Of a stretch of 64,000 nucleotides of DNA, positions 12,901 to 25,800 are shown piece by piece. Positions within the stretch are counted from its first letter, which is position 1. Every line of letters starts with the position of its first letter. The notes under the pieces are model-generated. The model was not told where the DNA came from. It saw only the letters and a list, made by a program, of their open reading frames with translations, and searched no databases. The position numbers and the translations under genes were made by a program. Location: positions 6,510,001 through 6,574,000 of the forward strand of contig JANTQA010000033.1 of assembly GCA_027625915.1 (NCBI GenBank), given 5' to 3'. This DNA is from Anaeramoeba flamelloides. Lineage: Eukaryota; Metamonada; Anaeramoebidae.

Positions 12901-13222
12901 TTTAGCCAACAGTTCATACCCGATTAACGTTTAATTTTTTCTTTAATTAATTTATAATTTTTTATTTGTTTATTTTTTTAAAATATTTGTATTTATTTGT
13001 TAACAATTTATAATAAGCGATCATAAATCAAAAAATATTTAATAAGAAATGAATTAATTTAAATTGGCAAAGTCAATTATCAGCAATATTTTTTTCAATT
13101 TTTTACAAAAAGATTAAAATCAAAAAAACAATATATTTCTAATTTATGAAAATATTTTTATTATTTCCTTTGAAAAAGCTATTTAAATAATTTAATCTTT
13201 ATAAAAAAAAAAAAAAGATTCA

Positions 13223-14506
13223 CTTTTAAATATTAGAGATTTTGATGACAATATATAATATCATAATATTAACAATAAAATCGCGATAGTATTAAAAAAC
13301 CGCGATTAGTCCCACTTTATCGCGAAAAATCATAAAATCGTGAAAAATCTAAAAATTATTGTGATAAAACAATGAAAAATTATTTTTTTGAAATCATCTT
13401 AAAAAAATACCTTGACTTTTACAAATCGGTGAGACTTTTAAAACACTTTTACCATTTAATAAATGTCTGAAGGGGTTTTTAAGGGTTGTGAATTGTTTTC
13501 AAGTGTTTGAAAGTTTTGAAAGACCGAAATTTTTTCTAAACGGAATAAGTTTGTTTGTTGTGGAAAAAAATTTTTATTCTTTTCATTTTTTTTTTTAACA
13601 AAATATAAAATCTCAAACAAAATATATAATCAAAATAATAATTACCTATTTCAACAATACACTAGAATATAAAATAGATGTGTTTTCTTAAAATGGAGTT
13701 GTTACCTTCACATTTTAAAATAGCCAAAAAGAATAAAGAGTAATTTTTCTTCTTATTGGTGATCGATCAAACAAAAACCATTAAGCACTAATTATGTTTT
13801 CGGTTCAATACAAAGATTTTCAAAGAAGAAGAATAAGAAGAAAAGAACAATTGTATTAAAAATCTTAATAATTGGTGATTATCTGGCAAGGATTTTGTGA
13901 AAGCTTTTGAAAAGTTATCCAACTCCTTTTAGCTTTCTGAGAATATTGAAAATCTTTTAACCCAAGAACACATTCTTTAAAGAACAGATAAAGGGTTGGT
14001 TGTTTTAGAAGCTATTTATTCAAGGTAATTTCCATCACCACAATTAACTGGGATAATATTTATTTATCTTTAGTTATTATTGTTTTTGATCTTAAAGGAT
14101 CGACAGGTTTGACAACCAATCCAAATGAAAACACAACAAAACTCTTTGATCTGATCCTTGATCCAATCAAGTATTTTTTTTGTTGTTTTTTCAAAAAATA
14201 ACTTTCTTTTATTTCACATAATCTGTTTTTTGATCAAAAAAAATTTTTTTGTAAAAATATTTCTGAATTAGCCCAAAAACACATCAACTATTATATCTCG
14301 ATTACTTTTTAATCGCGATTTTTTAATATTTATCGCGATTTTATAATAATTATCGTGATTTGATAGAATATGGCGATTTGTTATATTATCGCGATAATAT
14401 TGAATATCGCGATTTTCCGATATATTGCGATTTGATAGAAATTATCGCGATTTTTGTAACTTTATCGTGAATTAAGCATGTATCATCAAAACCTCATTAT
14501 TAAAAG
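13223..14506. mobile_element. Non-autonomous inverted-repeat element with subterminal ATCGCGAT arrays (1.28 kb)
   Basis: Ends are inverted repeats: the left starts CTTTTAAATATTAGAGATTT and the right, read on the other strand, CTTTTAATAATGAGGTTTTG, both running on through GATGA. Inside each end are clusters of ATCGCGA/TCGCGAT and slightly changed forms (about 13286-13345 and 14299-14471), two to four times on the left and about nine times on the right, in both orientations. CG-bearing motifs of this kind are otherwise scarce in the window. ATTCA flanks both sides (13218-13222; 14508-14512, with one base of offset), a possible 5-bp target duplication. The middle has no usable frame, so no transposase is seen. 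Superfamily unresolved; hAT- or MULE-like mobilisation is possible. Confidence 0.6.
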
Positions 14507-15256
14507 TATTCAAGATGTATCTGTAAAAAAAAAAAAAATTAAATTATTATATTTTACTTGATTGATTTTTTAGACAATTATTCATCCTAAACTGGTAATT
14601 TAAAGAAAAAACAAATAAATTTCATTTTTTACTTGTTTCAATATTTATTGAAATTTTGTCTGAAAAAAAGATGAAATTTTCTCATTAAGTCATTTGTTAA
14701 TTTATTTTATTAATATTAAAATTTACAAAATTATTTAATGGTTATTATTATTATTAAATCAATATATTGTTTTTTTGAATTACTTGAATAATAATAATCA
14801 AATTTTTACTTTGAAAAATTAACAAAAAAAAATAAAAATCTTTCAAAAAAAACAATTAAATAAATATATCCTTATATTTTTTTTCCAATATCAAAATAAA
14901 ATAAAATAACATAACTACTTTATCTTTGAATTATTTTAACTTTTTATTAGAATTATATTCTGTATTAAAGATAAATAACAAAATAAATTTATTAACTCAT
15001 TAATATTATTTTAAATCTTTCATTTTCAACTTCTGAAAATTTTGTTAAAACTGGCGATTTGTGGGGTATATACATATCGATAATATTTAAATATGATTGT
15101 TTATCATTTAAATTTTTTTCAAAATAACAAAATGTTAAAAAGAAAATTCTATTTATTTTTAATACAAATATCTATATTCAAAACATTTTTTTTTCTATTT
15201 TGTTAATAATCAGAGAATGAATTCATATTCTTTCTTCGAATTAATTGGATATTATT

Positions 15257-17050
15257 TTAAATTTTCAAATTATTTTCATTAAATTTTTGTATATATTGTT
15301 CTAAATCAAAATCATTTATTTTTTTTTTCCATTCCAAAAGATTATTTTTATTTTTTTTTTTCTTACTATTCTTTTGGGTTCTTTTTCCTTCATTTTCATT
15401 TTTTAATTTTTTATCAATATTACTATTTCCAATTTTTTCATCTAGTAGAAAAAAATTGGATTGTAGATTAAATTGGATTTCATTCATTTTTTGAATATAT
15501 TTATTATGAATTAATTGCAATTGGGTTCCTAAATATTCTGTATTTAATTTCCATTCGTTTATTAGTTGTGTAACCTGTTCATAATTTCCATTTGTATTAT
15601 CTGAAAAGTGTAAAAAGAAATCGAGTGTATTGTTATGTTTAACAATATTATCAATTAATTTGTTGTTGTTGCCTCTTTGTTGGTTTTGGAAATTTAAATT
15701 TTCGTTTGTTTTTAAAGAATTATCGAAATAATTATTCGATTTTCTCTTTCTTGGTTGTTTATGATTGAAATGCTTTGTATTAGTAAATGGTTTAATGTAT
15801 TGTGTGGTATCCCGATATGAAACAATTGGGTTTTTCTTTTGCTTATTCTGGTTCTTATTGTTTTGTTTAATATTCTTCTTTTTTTTTGGATCAGTTAACA
15901 AAGCAAAAGGTAAGGATTTTTTTAAGACACTTGTAAAATAATTTTCAAATTTTTGGTGGTAATTTCTTTGATTTTCATAAATTGTTGCCAAAAAATGTAT
16001 TTTTTCATCTTTTTCTTTTTCATTTTCGTTTTCTTTTTCTTTTTTCTTTTCTTTTTCTTTTTCATTTTCTTTTTCTTTATCATTTTCTTTTTTTTTTTCT
16101 TTTTCTTTTTCTTGGTCTTTGTAATTGTCTTGTGTTAACAAACTAATTTCCTTACTCTTTAGTATTAGTTGATCAGAATTATTGATTTTAAAAGAATCTT
16201 GATCAAGAATTTGAGGTGGTGGTTGTGGTAGTGGGGGCGGAGATATATTAGATTTTGATAAAATCTTAAAATTGTGTTTCAAAAAGGAATTGTCCTGTAT
16301 CGAAAAAGGCTTTCTTTTTCTAAAATTGTAATAGTTGGTATTTTTTAAGTTTTGATAGTTAAAATTGTTCTGGCTCTTATTCAGATTGAAACTAACGTTT
16401 GTTGGGATGGCTTTTTGGCTATTTGGATTTAAATTTTGATTGTTATTCTTTTCAATTTTGCTGTTGTTCTTATCCTTCTTTGACTTTGTAATTTTTTTCT
16501 TTTTATTGCTTTTGAAAAGGTTGTCTAATTTCGATTTGTTTTTCTGATACCACTTGTAATATTGCAAATCGTCATTGGAAAACCATTCTCTGGAATCAAT
16601 TATTGAACAATACTTTGAACTGTTTACAGAAATGTCGAGTATTGAATTTAAAGAACGTGGGATCTTTTGTGAATTTGCCCAATTGGGTTCCTTTCTTTCA
16701 ATTTCTGTTAAGAATTTTAATGTGTCAACACTAAGCCGAAAGCCTAACAAGCCCAAGTTTTTTAAAAATTTCCATTGGTATTTGGTTTCAATCGTGAAAT
16801 TCGGATCGGACAAACACCATGCAGAAATCGTTATAATTGCTAGGTGCACTCTTACACTCTGCAATTGGATTCGGTTTGCTTTTTGATCCAATTTTGGTAT
16901 GCAATTGACACATACATAAACAAAGCATAATGGCTCCAGCGCTGTCACAATTTTTGTTTTCAAATACGCTCGGCTACAAAAGACCCTCAAGCTTAATAAA
17001 CCAGTTGGGCTTTTACAAACACAGCACGGTTTCATTTTAAAAATGTCCAT
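15257..17050 (-). CDS. Unknown protein with N-terminal CX2C...CX2C module and low-complexity centre
   Basis: 597 residues, one exon; the first ATG (17050) is kept because the second Met is only five codons on and the cysteines follow at once. Residues 1-50 hold Cys9-X2-Cys12 and Cys47-X2-Cys50 with extra Cys10, Cys25 and Cys42, which could bind one zinc ion. Residues about 50-185 look globular (Trp/Leu-rich, SVRVHLAIITISAWCL, YQWKFLKNLGLLGF). Then come Lys/Asn-rich sequence, a proline run near 270 (PPPLPQPPP) and a Lys/Glu repeat at about 310-365 encoded by GAAAAA-type codons. The C-terminal 130 residues include a likely helix or coiled coil (EYLGTQLQLIHNKYIQKMNE) and a basic patch. I do not recognise the family. 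Composition suggests a scaffold or nuclear protein, but that is a guess. Balanced codons at the N-terminus support a real gene. Confidence 0.75.
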   Translation of the reverse strand: MDIFKMKPCCVCKSPTGLLSLRVFCSRAYLKTKIVTALEPLCFVYVCVNCIPKLDQKANRIQLQSVRVHLAIITISAWCLSDPNFTIETKYQWKFLKNLGLLGFRLSVDTLKFLTEIERKEPNWANSQKIPRSLNSILDISVNSSKYCSIIDSREWFSNDDLQYYKWYQKNKSKLDNLFKSNKKKKITKSKKDKNNSKIEKNNNQNLNPNSQKAIPTNVSFNLNKSQNNFNYQNLKNTNYYNFRKRKPFSIQDNSFLKHNFKILSKSNISPPPLPQPPPQILDQDSFKINNSDQLILKSKEISLLTQDNYKDQEKEKEKKKENDKEKENEKEKEKKKEKENENEKEKDEKIHFLATIYENQRNYHQKFENYFTSVLKKSLPFALLTDPKKKKNIKQNNKNQNKQKKNPIVSYRDTTQYIKPFTNTKHFNHKQPRKRKSNNYFDNSLKTNENLNFQNQQRGNNNKLIDNIVKHNNTLDFFLHFSDNTNGNYEQVTQLINEWKLNTEYLGTQLQLIHNKYIQKMNEIQFNLQSNFFLLDEKIGNSNIDKKLKNENEGKRTQKNSKKKKNKNNLLEWKKKINDFDLEQYIQKFNENNLKI

Positions 17051-19589
17051 TTCGTGGACTGTTTGTGTTTAGTTATGGACTGTTATTCCTAAAAAAAAAA
17101 AAGTAATTTTTGAAATAAGATGCTCTTGGTGAAAATCAAAAAGATAAAAAATAAAACTTTTTTGAGATTTCAAAATTTGGATTTTTTGCTGTTATATCTG
17201 AAATGAAAAGGCTTTAAAAGCTTCGGTAACGATTTTTTTGTTTTGGTTGGTGAATATTATTGTTTGTATGTTACATTTTTTTGTTTTTATTATTTCTAAG
17301 AGATTGTAAAAAAAGTAAAGTGATTTAAGATATTTATGATCAAAAAAATATGAATAATAAACCAAAAAATATTCTCTTAGAGTTTATCAACGGGTAACGA
17401 CAAGAATTCTAAGAACCTTTTTTAAATTATCTGCTTATTGAAATGTTTTTAAGGGAGTAGCCACCCTGAAGTCAAAATTATCGCTTTTTTAAGATTTTGA
17501 AATGGGATTAGAAAACAACTATTTTTACATTGGATATGGTTAGTTGCTTTTTAGTATTTAAAGTTCTTGTTGAAAAACAATTTATTACTTGTAATTTTAA
17601 CAAGAAAAAATTAATGTAATAATAGAATTGTAAGTTGATTTATTTAATCTATTTTAGGAATGTTAAATGGTTTAACTTTCGTTCTTATCTTAACATTCTT
17701 TTGTGGAATTTTATTTTATGTTGTAAAAAAATCAAATATACTGTTTTTGAAAAGGGTACTTTAAAGAATCAAAATCATACAAAACCACAACTAAATAATC
17801 AATACAGTTTTCAGATCCATTTGTAAATTAAAAAAAAAAGTTATACTGGTGACTTCTTTATAAGACTCTTATTTTAATTTAACTTACTCTATAATTTGAA
17901 ATGAATAATATGTACTTTATCGAGAAATTTAAAAAAGAGATGTTAAAATATCTTAAGATTGTTCATTTTATATTAATACCTTTTGTGAAGAATTTTAAAT
18001 TTAAGCTGCAGTTTTTTAAAAATGATTGTGTAAAGCGATTTTTTTAACGAAAGAGGTTTAAAAATAAAGAATACACTTAATGGTTTCAATTTTATAGAGT
18101 ATTTTTCTTTTTAGTAAATCCAATATGGTTATAAGTCGAGATTCAAGGAATATTCCAAAAATATTAAGAAATGTTGATATAAATGTTCAATAAACCCACC
18201 AGCAAGGTATAAAACCGTAGGAAAATTATCTTTTTATCTAATCACTAGTTTAATTTATTTATTTTGATTTTTTTATCAAAAATGATCCTTTTTTGACGGA
18301 TCTTTGTGTATGATTAAATTATTTTTTTTTTAATTCTAAAATATGTTAAAATTACATGAAAAGTTATAAAGTGAGTCTTTCGAATTATTTTTTAAAACTG
18401 ATATGAAGAATAATATTGTGTTTTGTTTTTTTTTAATAGTATCTAATAGAATGTCACAATTCAAATTAATTATACATTTTACTAAAATTGATTCGGAATT
18501 ATAAAAACAAATACCTAATTAATGCTGTTCTTCCAAATGAATAATTATTATGTATCAAAAGTATTTTTTTTAAAATTCACAAAATAATGAATATTAAAAC
18601 ATTGGAAAGGTAATTGAAATTTTTATTTTTTGATTTAATTGTTCTAATATATTTTGGTAAATTGATGAGTTGAAGTTAATTAACTTTTTTAAAAAAAGGG
18701 AAAAATAAATCAAAGTTGGTTTAATACTTTAAAAATAAGGATAGATTTTTATTTGTCCAAATTTGAAAGAATTATCTAGAAATTATTATGGTCACTTTTG
18801 TAAGATAAAAACAAAAGGTATTTTTTTTATTTTATTAATAATAAATAAGTATCTAAAACATCTCAAGTAAGGTTAAAAAGAAAAAAATATCAATTAATTT
18901 CGATTTAATTGTTTAATTATATTAAAAGAATATTATCAAATAAAATTGATTATTTTTGAAAGTATAACAAGTTAAATAATTATTTATAAAAGCAATAACA
19001 ATAAAACCTTGAATTCTCTTTTCTAAAATAGAATTTTTAATGAAAATAATTATTTTTAACATTATTTATTGAGATCTCTAGAATAATTTATTTTGGATAA
19101 TATTTGCCAATATGGTTAGAATCAAATAATTGCTACATATTATATAAATATAATCTGAAAATACAAAGTGAATCGGTTTATTCTTATATCTCAAATAATA
19201 ATCACCATATTAAAATTGGATATATTTCTCCAAATTTATTAATTCTTTTTTAATTCTTTTACTATTTTGAAGTTTTAATTGATTATATTTGTAAAATTAA
19301 AGTGTTAGATTTTATATTTTTAATTTTTTTTTTTGTGATCTAAAACATAATAACACTAATATATTATTTAATGAATTAATACCTATTTCAATTATGGTGA
19401 TTGTAGTGATGTTACTATTCCCTTAAAACAATATACAAATTTTGGGTAACCACAAAAAAAAGACTTTACCTTAAAGACATTATCCTTGAATAAAATTCAA
19501 GACTCGAAAAAAATCTCAAAATTAAGGTAGTTTTGTTCCTATTTTTTTTTTATGAAACAAAAAGTTATATACTAAATTCCATTTCAAAA

Positions 19590-20230
19590 ATTATGATTTA
19601 TCTTAAATATAAAATTGAAAAAATAAATATATCCTTTGGTATTCAAATATAACTTATAATTAATTCTGATTTTAATGCTCTTTTAAATCATTTGAAATAT
19701 TTAAAAATATAAACTTTTAAAAATTAAAAAAAATAAAACCTTCAAAATAAAAAAAATATGAACAACACTTTTTGAAAAGAGAATTACACATTTTTTATTA
19801 CTCTAATTTCACTGGAAAAAACATTTAACAACGATATTTGTTGCTAATAATTAGATTCATTTTCAAAGAAATTACATATTTTTAATTTTCTAAGTGATTG
19901 TTTTATCTTTTGAAAGATTTTTTTTATTATCAACCTGATCTATCGTAAAAAAATAAAGAAAGAAAGAAAGAAAAAGAAAATAAACAAAAAAAGAAAAAGT
20001 AAAAAGAATAAATAATAATAATAATAAATAAATAAATAAAAGAATAGACTTAAATAAAAGAAATAAAAAGAAAAAGAAAAAAAAAGAAAAAGAAAAATTT
20101 TAAAAAGCAATACAAAAATTCGAAGAAATTAGAAAATTACTATTTTAATCATAAATTGAATATGTTCTTAGTAATAGTATTGAATAAACACTTAAAATAC
20201 GGAGATTGATAAGATAAAGTGGGTAAATAT
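19590..20230 (+). repeat. Dispersed ancient repeat, copy A (partner 30500-31110)
   Basis: Same order of landmarks as the partner: TATCCTTTGGTATT / TATCCTTTAATATT; TAATTAATTCTGATTTT / TAATTAACTTTTGAATT; TTACTCTAATTTCACTG / TTACTGAACCTTCACTG; GCTAATAATTAGA / GTTAATAATTAAA; then a long AAAG/AAAT purine tract (19950-20095) and TTGAATAAACACTTAAAA / TTGATAAACACTCAAAA. Same orientation, diverged. Confidence 0.55.
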
Positions 20231-21592
20231 TTTTGAAAAAATAGTTTAGATGTTCAAAACCATATTATATAAACATCGTTTTATTGATCATTAGACAGAA
20301 ATATATTTGAATAACAAAGTTTATAACAAAAAAAAAAAAAAAAAAATGTGTGTTGTGACACATCCTCTTAACGCACTATGTTGATATTTTAAAATGAAAG
20401 TTTAGTTATCGACAAAAATATTTAATTTATTTGCTTTTTTTAATATGGGAAAATCACAAAAAAAAAAAAAAAAAAAAAAGAAAGAAAAATTTTCGAAAAT
20501 ACAAGAGATAACTTTCTCAATTTTTATATTTTTAGGTTCATAAGGAAATTTATTAATCGTGTTCTGAGAAGGAAATTTTTAACTTTTTTTACTCAAAATA
20601 TAATCAAGATGAAGCATGACTTGTTTAACAGAAAATTGGGTTATCAATTTTAACTATTGAATGTTGTCAAAAATAGAATTTTTACAATTGTAGAAAAAAA
20701 ATAAAGAGTTTGGGGAATTTATCTAAATTTTGGTAATAGTAAAAAAAATGCTCGTTTTGATTTTTGAGCGAAAAAGGATTTTAAATATAAAATCTTTAGG
20801 TAAATACCAATATTCTATTTGAAAAATGATTTTTAAAAAAAAATCAAAAGATTTTTAAAAAAAAATCAAAAGATTTTTATTTATCAAATGATTTTTTGAT
20901 CAAATTATTATTAGTCTATCAAGGATCATCAATTGGTGTATTGAATATTATATAAAATTTGGATAAATATCTGGAACTTTTTCTTGATCTATAAAATTGT
21001 AAAACTATATTTTTTACAACATTATATATTTACTCTAGTGTTATCACAGATTTAATTTTGCAATTTTTTGTTATTTTGGTAGCATAAAAATCTGGAAATT
21101 AGTTAAATATGTTCATATATTCGCTGAGCAAACGATAATAATACAAAAATCGATAATTAAAAAAAAACTAAATTATTTAAAAAAAATATTGAACTTTTTT
21201 GTTTAAAAGTTAATAATTTTAAAATAATATTATTACAAAACTGAAAGGGGTCAAATATTCAGAGATAAATATTGGCAAATAATAGAAATTGTATAATAAT
21301 AAAAATAAATACCATTCAATTTTCTGAAATGTGTAAATATCATTAGTAGGTTAAAGTATCAAATAATCTCAAAATTGTTCTGTATGTAGTAATTTGTTTG
21401 TTTCGACTCTTATTTGGTTTATAATTATTCGTTTTTCTTACAAAATAATATCAATAATAATTCTACATGACTTAACAATTATATTGTAAAAATGTTGAAA
21501 ATTCAAAGATTTATACTGGTTTAAGTACTAAAAAATAATGACATTGTATTACCTGTTAAAATTATTGTCAACTTGGAAAAATGTTAATTTAT

Positions 21593-21593
<1 letters not shown>

Positions 21594-21623
<30 letters not shown>
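21594..21623. repeat. Poly(A) tract, 30 bases
   Basis: Uninterrupted A run, followed by a second one of 28 bases at 21768-21795. No element body or target duplication was recognised next to either, so they are listed as homopolymers and not as retroposon tails. Confidence 0.9.
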
Positions 21624-21627
<4 letters not shown>

Positions 21628-21767
21628 TCAAAAATTATATAAAAAATGAATTAAAACTTATTAAATTTAAGTATATCTATGTTAAAGAAATAATTTTTTT
21701 AAAAAAAGAAGGGGGGTTTTAGGTTTTATTGGAATTCAATATAGAATGAGTAATACTTGAATAAATC

Positions 21768-21798
<31 letters not shown>

Positions 21799-22212
21799 AA
21801 TTTGGAAATGGTATTATATTTTCTAGTATTTAAAAGAGTGGTTTTAAATAAAAAATTTTACTTGTTTTTTTTTTTTTAATTGATGATATGTGTTGTTATG
21901 TATTCGCCGATTTACTGTTTATTTGATATATAAATAAATTTTTATAATAAAACAGAAAAATCCAAGAAGTGCACTGTTGGTTTTTGTCTTATATTTTGAA
22001 ATGAAAAAAATATTTGATTTTACCCAAATCTTGTAAATTCTTGAAAAGTGGTATACTTGGTGATATTTTCCAACACTCCAAAATAATATTCGAAAATTAT
22101 TAAAAACTAAAAAAATAACTTTTAAACAAAAAAATATGAAATTTTTGCTCTTACGGTTAGAAAACTTAAGGTAATATAGAAATAATTATAAATAAAAAAT
22201 TTCTAAATCGTA

Positions 22213-22240
22213 ATATATATATATATATATATATATATAT
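22213..22240. repeat. (AT)n microsatellite
   Basis: Uninterrupted alternating AT. A similar run lies at 23718-23743, and a third at 30106-30128 abuts a MITE. Confidence 0.9.
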
Positions 22241-22383
22241 TCGGGTACCTAGTGTACAATCTTCGCAGCTGTGGAATGTAATTTTATTAATCACGGTTTG
22301 TGGAATTTTCATTTATTACAGATAATCGTTCTATCGGGTTTTTTTTCATTCTGTTTCGTGAAGGTGTGACGTCGTTGCTGCCG

Positions 22384-22610
22384 GGTGCATTGGTTTTCTT
22401 GAGTTTTTCTGTTTTATATGTTCATTTTTCTAGGTTTTTTTGAGGTTTTATATTTTATTTATGAAGTGTTCTCGGTTTTTTTTTACTTTTTGAGATAAAT
22501 ATAAAATTTTATTAAAATTTTCGGTTTATTTCAAAAAGTAAAAGAAAAAACCTAACGAAAATCTATTGATTTTACAAATAAACAGAAAACTCAAGAAAAC
22601 CCAATGGTGG
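22384..22610. repeat. Fold-back sequence, ~100-nt arms
   Basis: Left ATTGGTTTTCTTGAGTTTTT (from 22389) pairs with right CTCAAGAAAACCCAAT (ending 22605). Pairing continues inward through TTTCTGTTT/AAACAGAAA and TTTTTACTTTTTGA/TCAAAAAGTAAAAG. A related sequence (AAACAGAAAACCACAAGAAAA, then T tract and AATTTAAGAAA) recurs at about 27930-27990, so this belongs to a small family. Confidence 0.6.
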
Positions 22611-22664
22611 TTTTTTTTTTTTAATTTAAGAAATTAAAAGATAATTTTGGAAATTTTCTTATTA

Positions 22665-22859
22665 CAGTCAGTTCGACTTTTAAGGCACAAACTTACAACG
22701 AAATTTAAGGCACAAAAAAATCTCAAATTAAGGCACAAAATTTGGGAATTTTTTTTTACAATTTATTTTACTAGAATCTGAATTTTGTGTCTTAATTTGG
22801 GCTTTTTATTGTGCCTTAAATTTTGTTGACAGTTTGTGCCTTAAAAGTGGAACTGGTTG
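22665..22859. mobile_element. Tc1/mariner-type MITE, copy 1 (195 bp)
   Basis: Bounded by TA on both sides (22663-22664, 22860-22861). The left end is CAGTCAGTTCGACTTTTAAG and the right end its near complement ending AAAAGTGGAACTGGTTG. Each arm carries repeats of TTAAGGCACAAA separated by about 20-25 bases. The whole element is almost a hairpin with a short AT-rich loop. No coding capacity. TA target choice and CAGT ends fit the Tc1/mariner superfamily (family knowledge). This is the most worn copy at its right end. Confidence 0.8.
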
Positions 22860-25800
22860 TATTTCTCAAATTAAAAAAAAGCTAACGACTGTTTTTCAGA
22901 ATTCGGAAGGGTTATTGAAAATCAAGGATTTTACTCAATTCTTTCAAATCCTCAAAAACCTAACCACGGTGAATAATTTTTGATTTTTTCATGTAAATGG
23001 TATAATATTTTTGTACTTTAATATTTTAATTATTTTTATGTTTCTCTTTTTTTATTTTGTAAAATTTCTTTGGTTACAACTTTATCTAAATTAAGAAAGA
23101 ATAAATTAACGATATTTTCAATCTAGTAATTAAATATCTGAAATTTCAAATTTATACAAATGGTTTAAATAGTTTTATGTGGATATTTATAAAATAAAAT
23201 TTATAACAATTGATTATCGAAAGGGATAAAATCGAATAAAATTATAATGTTCCATATTATGAAATTATTAATAAGATTATTTTTTACTGTTAGCGATATA
23301 AATTTACATAATTCAAATATATATAAACAACAAGTAATCCAAATCAGAAATTATATGATAAAGTTATTCATAGAAGAAAAACGAGGGGGGTTAAGATGAT
23401 TAATCCAAATTCTGAAATAAATTGAATTTTCTGGGATTCTTTCTTTCAAATACTACATTTTTAGAAAAAAAATTCGGTAATTAAGAAAAACTAAGATAAA
23501 AAAAATGAAAAAAAGAAATTTTTGTGATAGTGGAAGTTTATAGAAAATCCGGGGTGTTATCGGCGCCCTCTTGGTTGGTCTCTAAGTTGTTTTTTTTTTT
23601 TTAATTTTTTATTTATTTCCAAGATTGGTGTAAATTTAAAGATTTTTCTCCAATCTCTTAAGATAAAAAAAAGTTAATTTCAGCGAAATACTAATTCTTC
23701 ATCACAGGTTATCCAATTTATATATATATATATATATATATATTGAAGGTCTTTTTACCAGGTTTACACTCCTCTGTATTTCTTGTGAAAAGTGTTTCAA
23801 GTGTCTAAATTATCTTAAATTTTTCTTTTTAATTAGGAAAATATCTTAATTTTTCAAATAAACAAAAAAAAAAACAAGAAAATTTTATGACTGCTTTGAA
23901 AAGTACAAAAGAATAGAGAAAAATCATTATTTATTTATCTGTTCTGGTATATAGTCAAAACTCCAAGATCGTGGGTATTTTCTAAAAGTGGTCATATAAA
24001 TATTATTATAATTTTATTATTATCAATTTTTAATTATTTTTCTTCTATTCTTTTTTTATATCTATATTTTTCTTCGATTGATCAGTTTCTCTAAATAAAT
24101 ATATTAATTCAGAATTTAGAGTTTTCCATTTTTTGTGAAAATCTATTAACAGGCTGATCTGCTAGTTTCGCTTCCTTTGGGTATCCCAACTTTCCCTTAT
24201 CAGACATTATTCTTCTTATTTCTTATTTTTTCTTTAAAAACCAATTGTTATAAAGAATTGATATTTGATAAAAAAAAAAAAATTTAAACCTTTTTTTTTT
24301 GAAATCTTTAACAGATTGAACACACTGATTTAAAAAAAAAAACGTACACCATTAAAATCTAATCTTGATTATTTAGAAAATATAAATAATTTTGTAATCA
24401 AAAATATTGTGTAATTATAATTTTTATTTTTTTATCCGATATATTGATCTATTGGGATATCTATGGACTTTATACAAAATTATTTTATTTTCATTAGCTT
24501 CTTCACGTGTTTCTTTCACCTCTGGGTGAGCCAATGCTTAGAACATCAGTTATAAATCAGTCATTTGTAAAAAACAAAAGTAGGATATTTAGAGAAATCA
24601 TAAAAATACTCTGAATAATTCTACTCTTCTCTTGATTATATCATAATTTTATTAGATGAGGAAATAGAAATTGTGTTTCAATTTCAAATCCATTTTTATA
24701 GGCACTCAAAATATGTAAAATGTATTGTTTGATACATTCTTCAAAAAATTTATAAAAATTTTTTATATCAATTCTTATTTTTCTAAATCTATTAAAACTC
24801 TACTTAATAAAATTCTTGAAAGAATACCCTTCTCTTGCAAAATAAATGAAACCCATATTTTCAATCAGCTATCCTAAAAAGATTTATAAAGTCCTAAAAA
24901 ATTTCCAATTTTTAATTCTTAAAAATCAGCTTAGATTATTCTTTTACTCTCTTTTAGAATTGGAAACTTTATTGATTTCGTTTTTCTTGAGATTTTTTTT
25001 TTCAAAAAGCTGAATGAAAATTTTGATCTTTTTATTTTGCAATTAACAGTATTTTGAAGATCGACTATTTTTGCAAAAGTTTCTTATCACGTTAACCTCG
25101 AAAATATTTTGTTCAATACTTTTACAAAATAAAAAATGAATCAAAAATATACCAAACATTTTGTTGATTTTTTCAGTATTCCCTTATAATTGTAACCAAA
25201 ATGTGTTCATTCTTATTTCAGTGAACCGCTCTGAAAGATCACACCCTTTGAGAACAACGATCTTTTAAAAATTATAAAAGTAAGAACATTTTCATATTTT
25301 CCTACAGAAAGTAGAAAAGGGTAATTTTTGAAAAACTTAGCCAAGAAAAGTTCAATATTTTATTAGAACCTGTTAACACATGAATAATTGTTCGGAATAT
25401 TCCCAATAGACTTTTTTAAAAAAAAATTATTTGTGTTAAAGATTTCATGTGTATTTGGATTGTGAACAATCACAGAGCATTATATTTTTCAAAAGTAGCA
25501 TGAAGTTAAGGAACAGTTTATTTACAAAAGAGAAGTAATTGGGTAAAGGTAATTTTAAAAATAAGATCTTCAAAATTGCAAAATTATCGGAAAATTTGAA
25601 AAATATTCTTCTTTCTTAATGTAAAAAAGGATCGAGCTGTGTTTGGCAGTGTACACAATACCAAATAGATTTGGAATTAAAAAACTTTTTATTAATTAAA
25701 AACATGAGTTTCTTAGGAAATCTATTTTGGGATCGAAAAAATTCAACAGGCATTAGCAAAAAAATATAGGCTATTTGCAAAGGTTTTTTGTGTTTCTGAA

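Larger units (their letters stand above)
9622..15256. other. Intergenic, 5.6 kb, repeat-bearing
   Basis: No gene recognised. Holds an inverted repeat near 11.3 kb, a dispersed repeat copy near 12.2-12.9 kb and a 1.28-kb inverted-repeat element at 13.2-14.5 kb, each listed separately. The rest is A/T homopolymer-rich. The 170 bases upstream of the USP start are open in frame with it but begin with Thr/Lys low-complexity sequence. Confidence 0.6.

Noticed and set aside
19950-20095. AAAG/AAAT purine tract as a regulatory or CRISPR-like array
   Set aside because: Irregular units, no spacers, and it recurs as part of a worn repeat at 30850-30990.
21594-21795. Two long A tracts as tails of retroposed copies
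   Set aside because: No element body, no target duplications, and A/T runs are common throughout.
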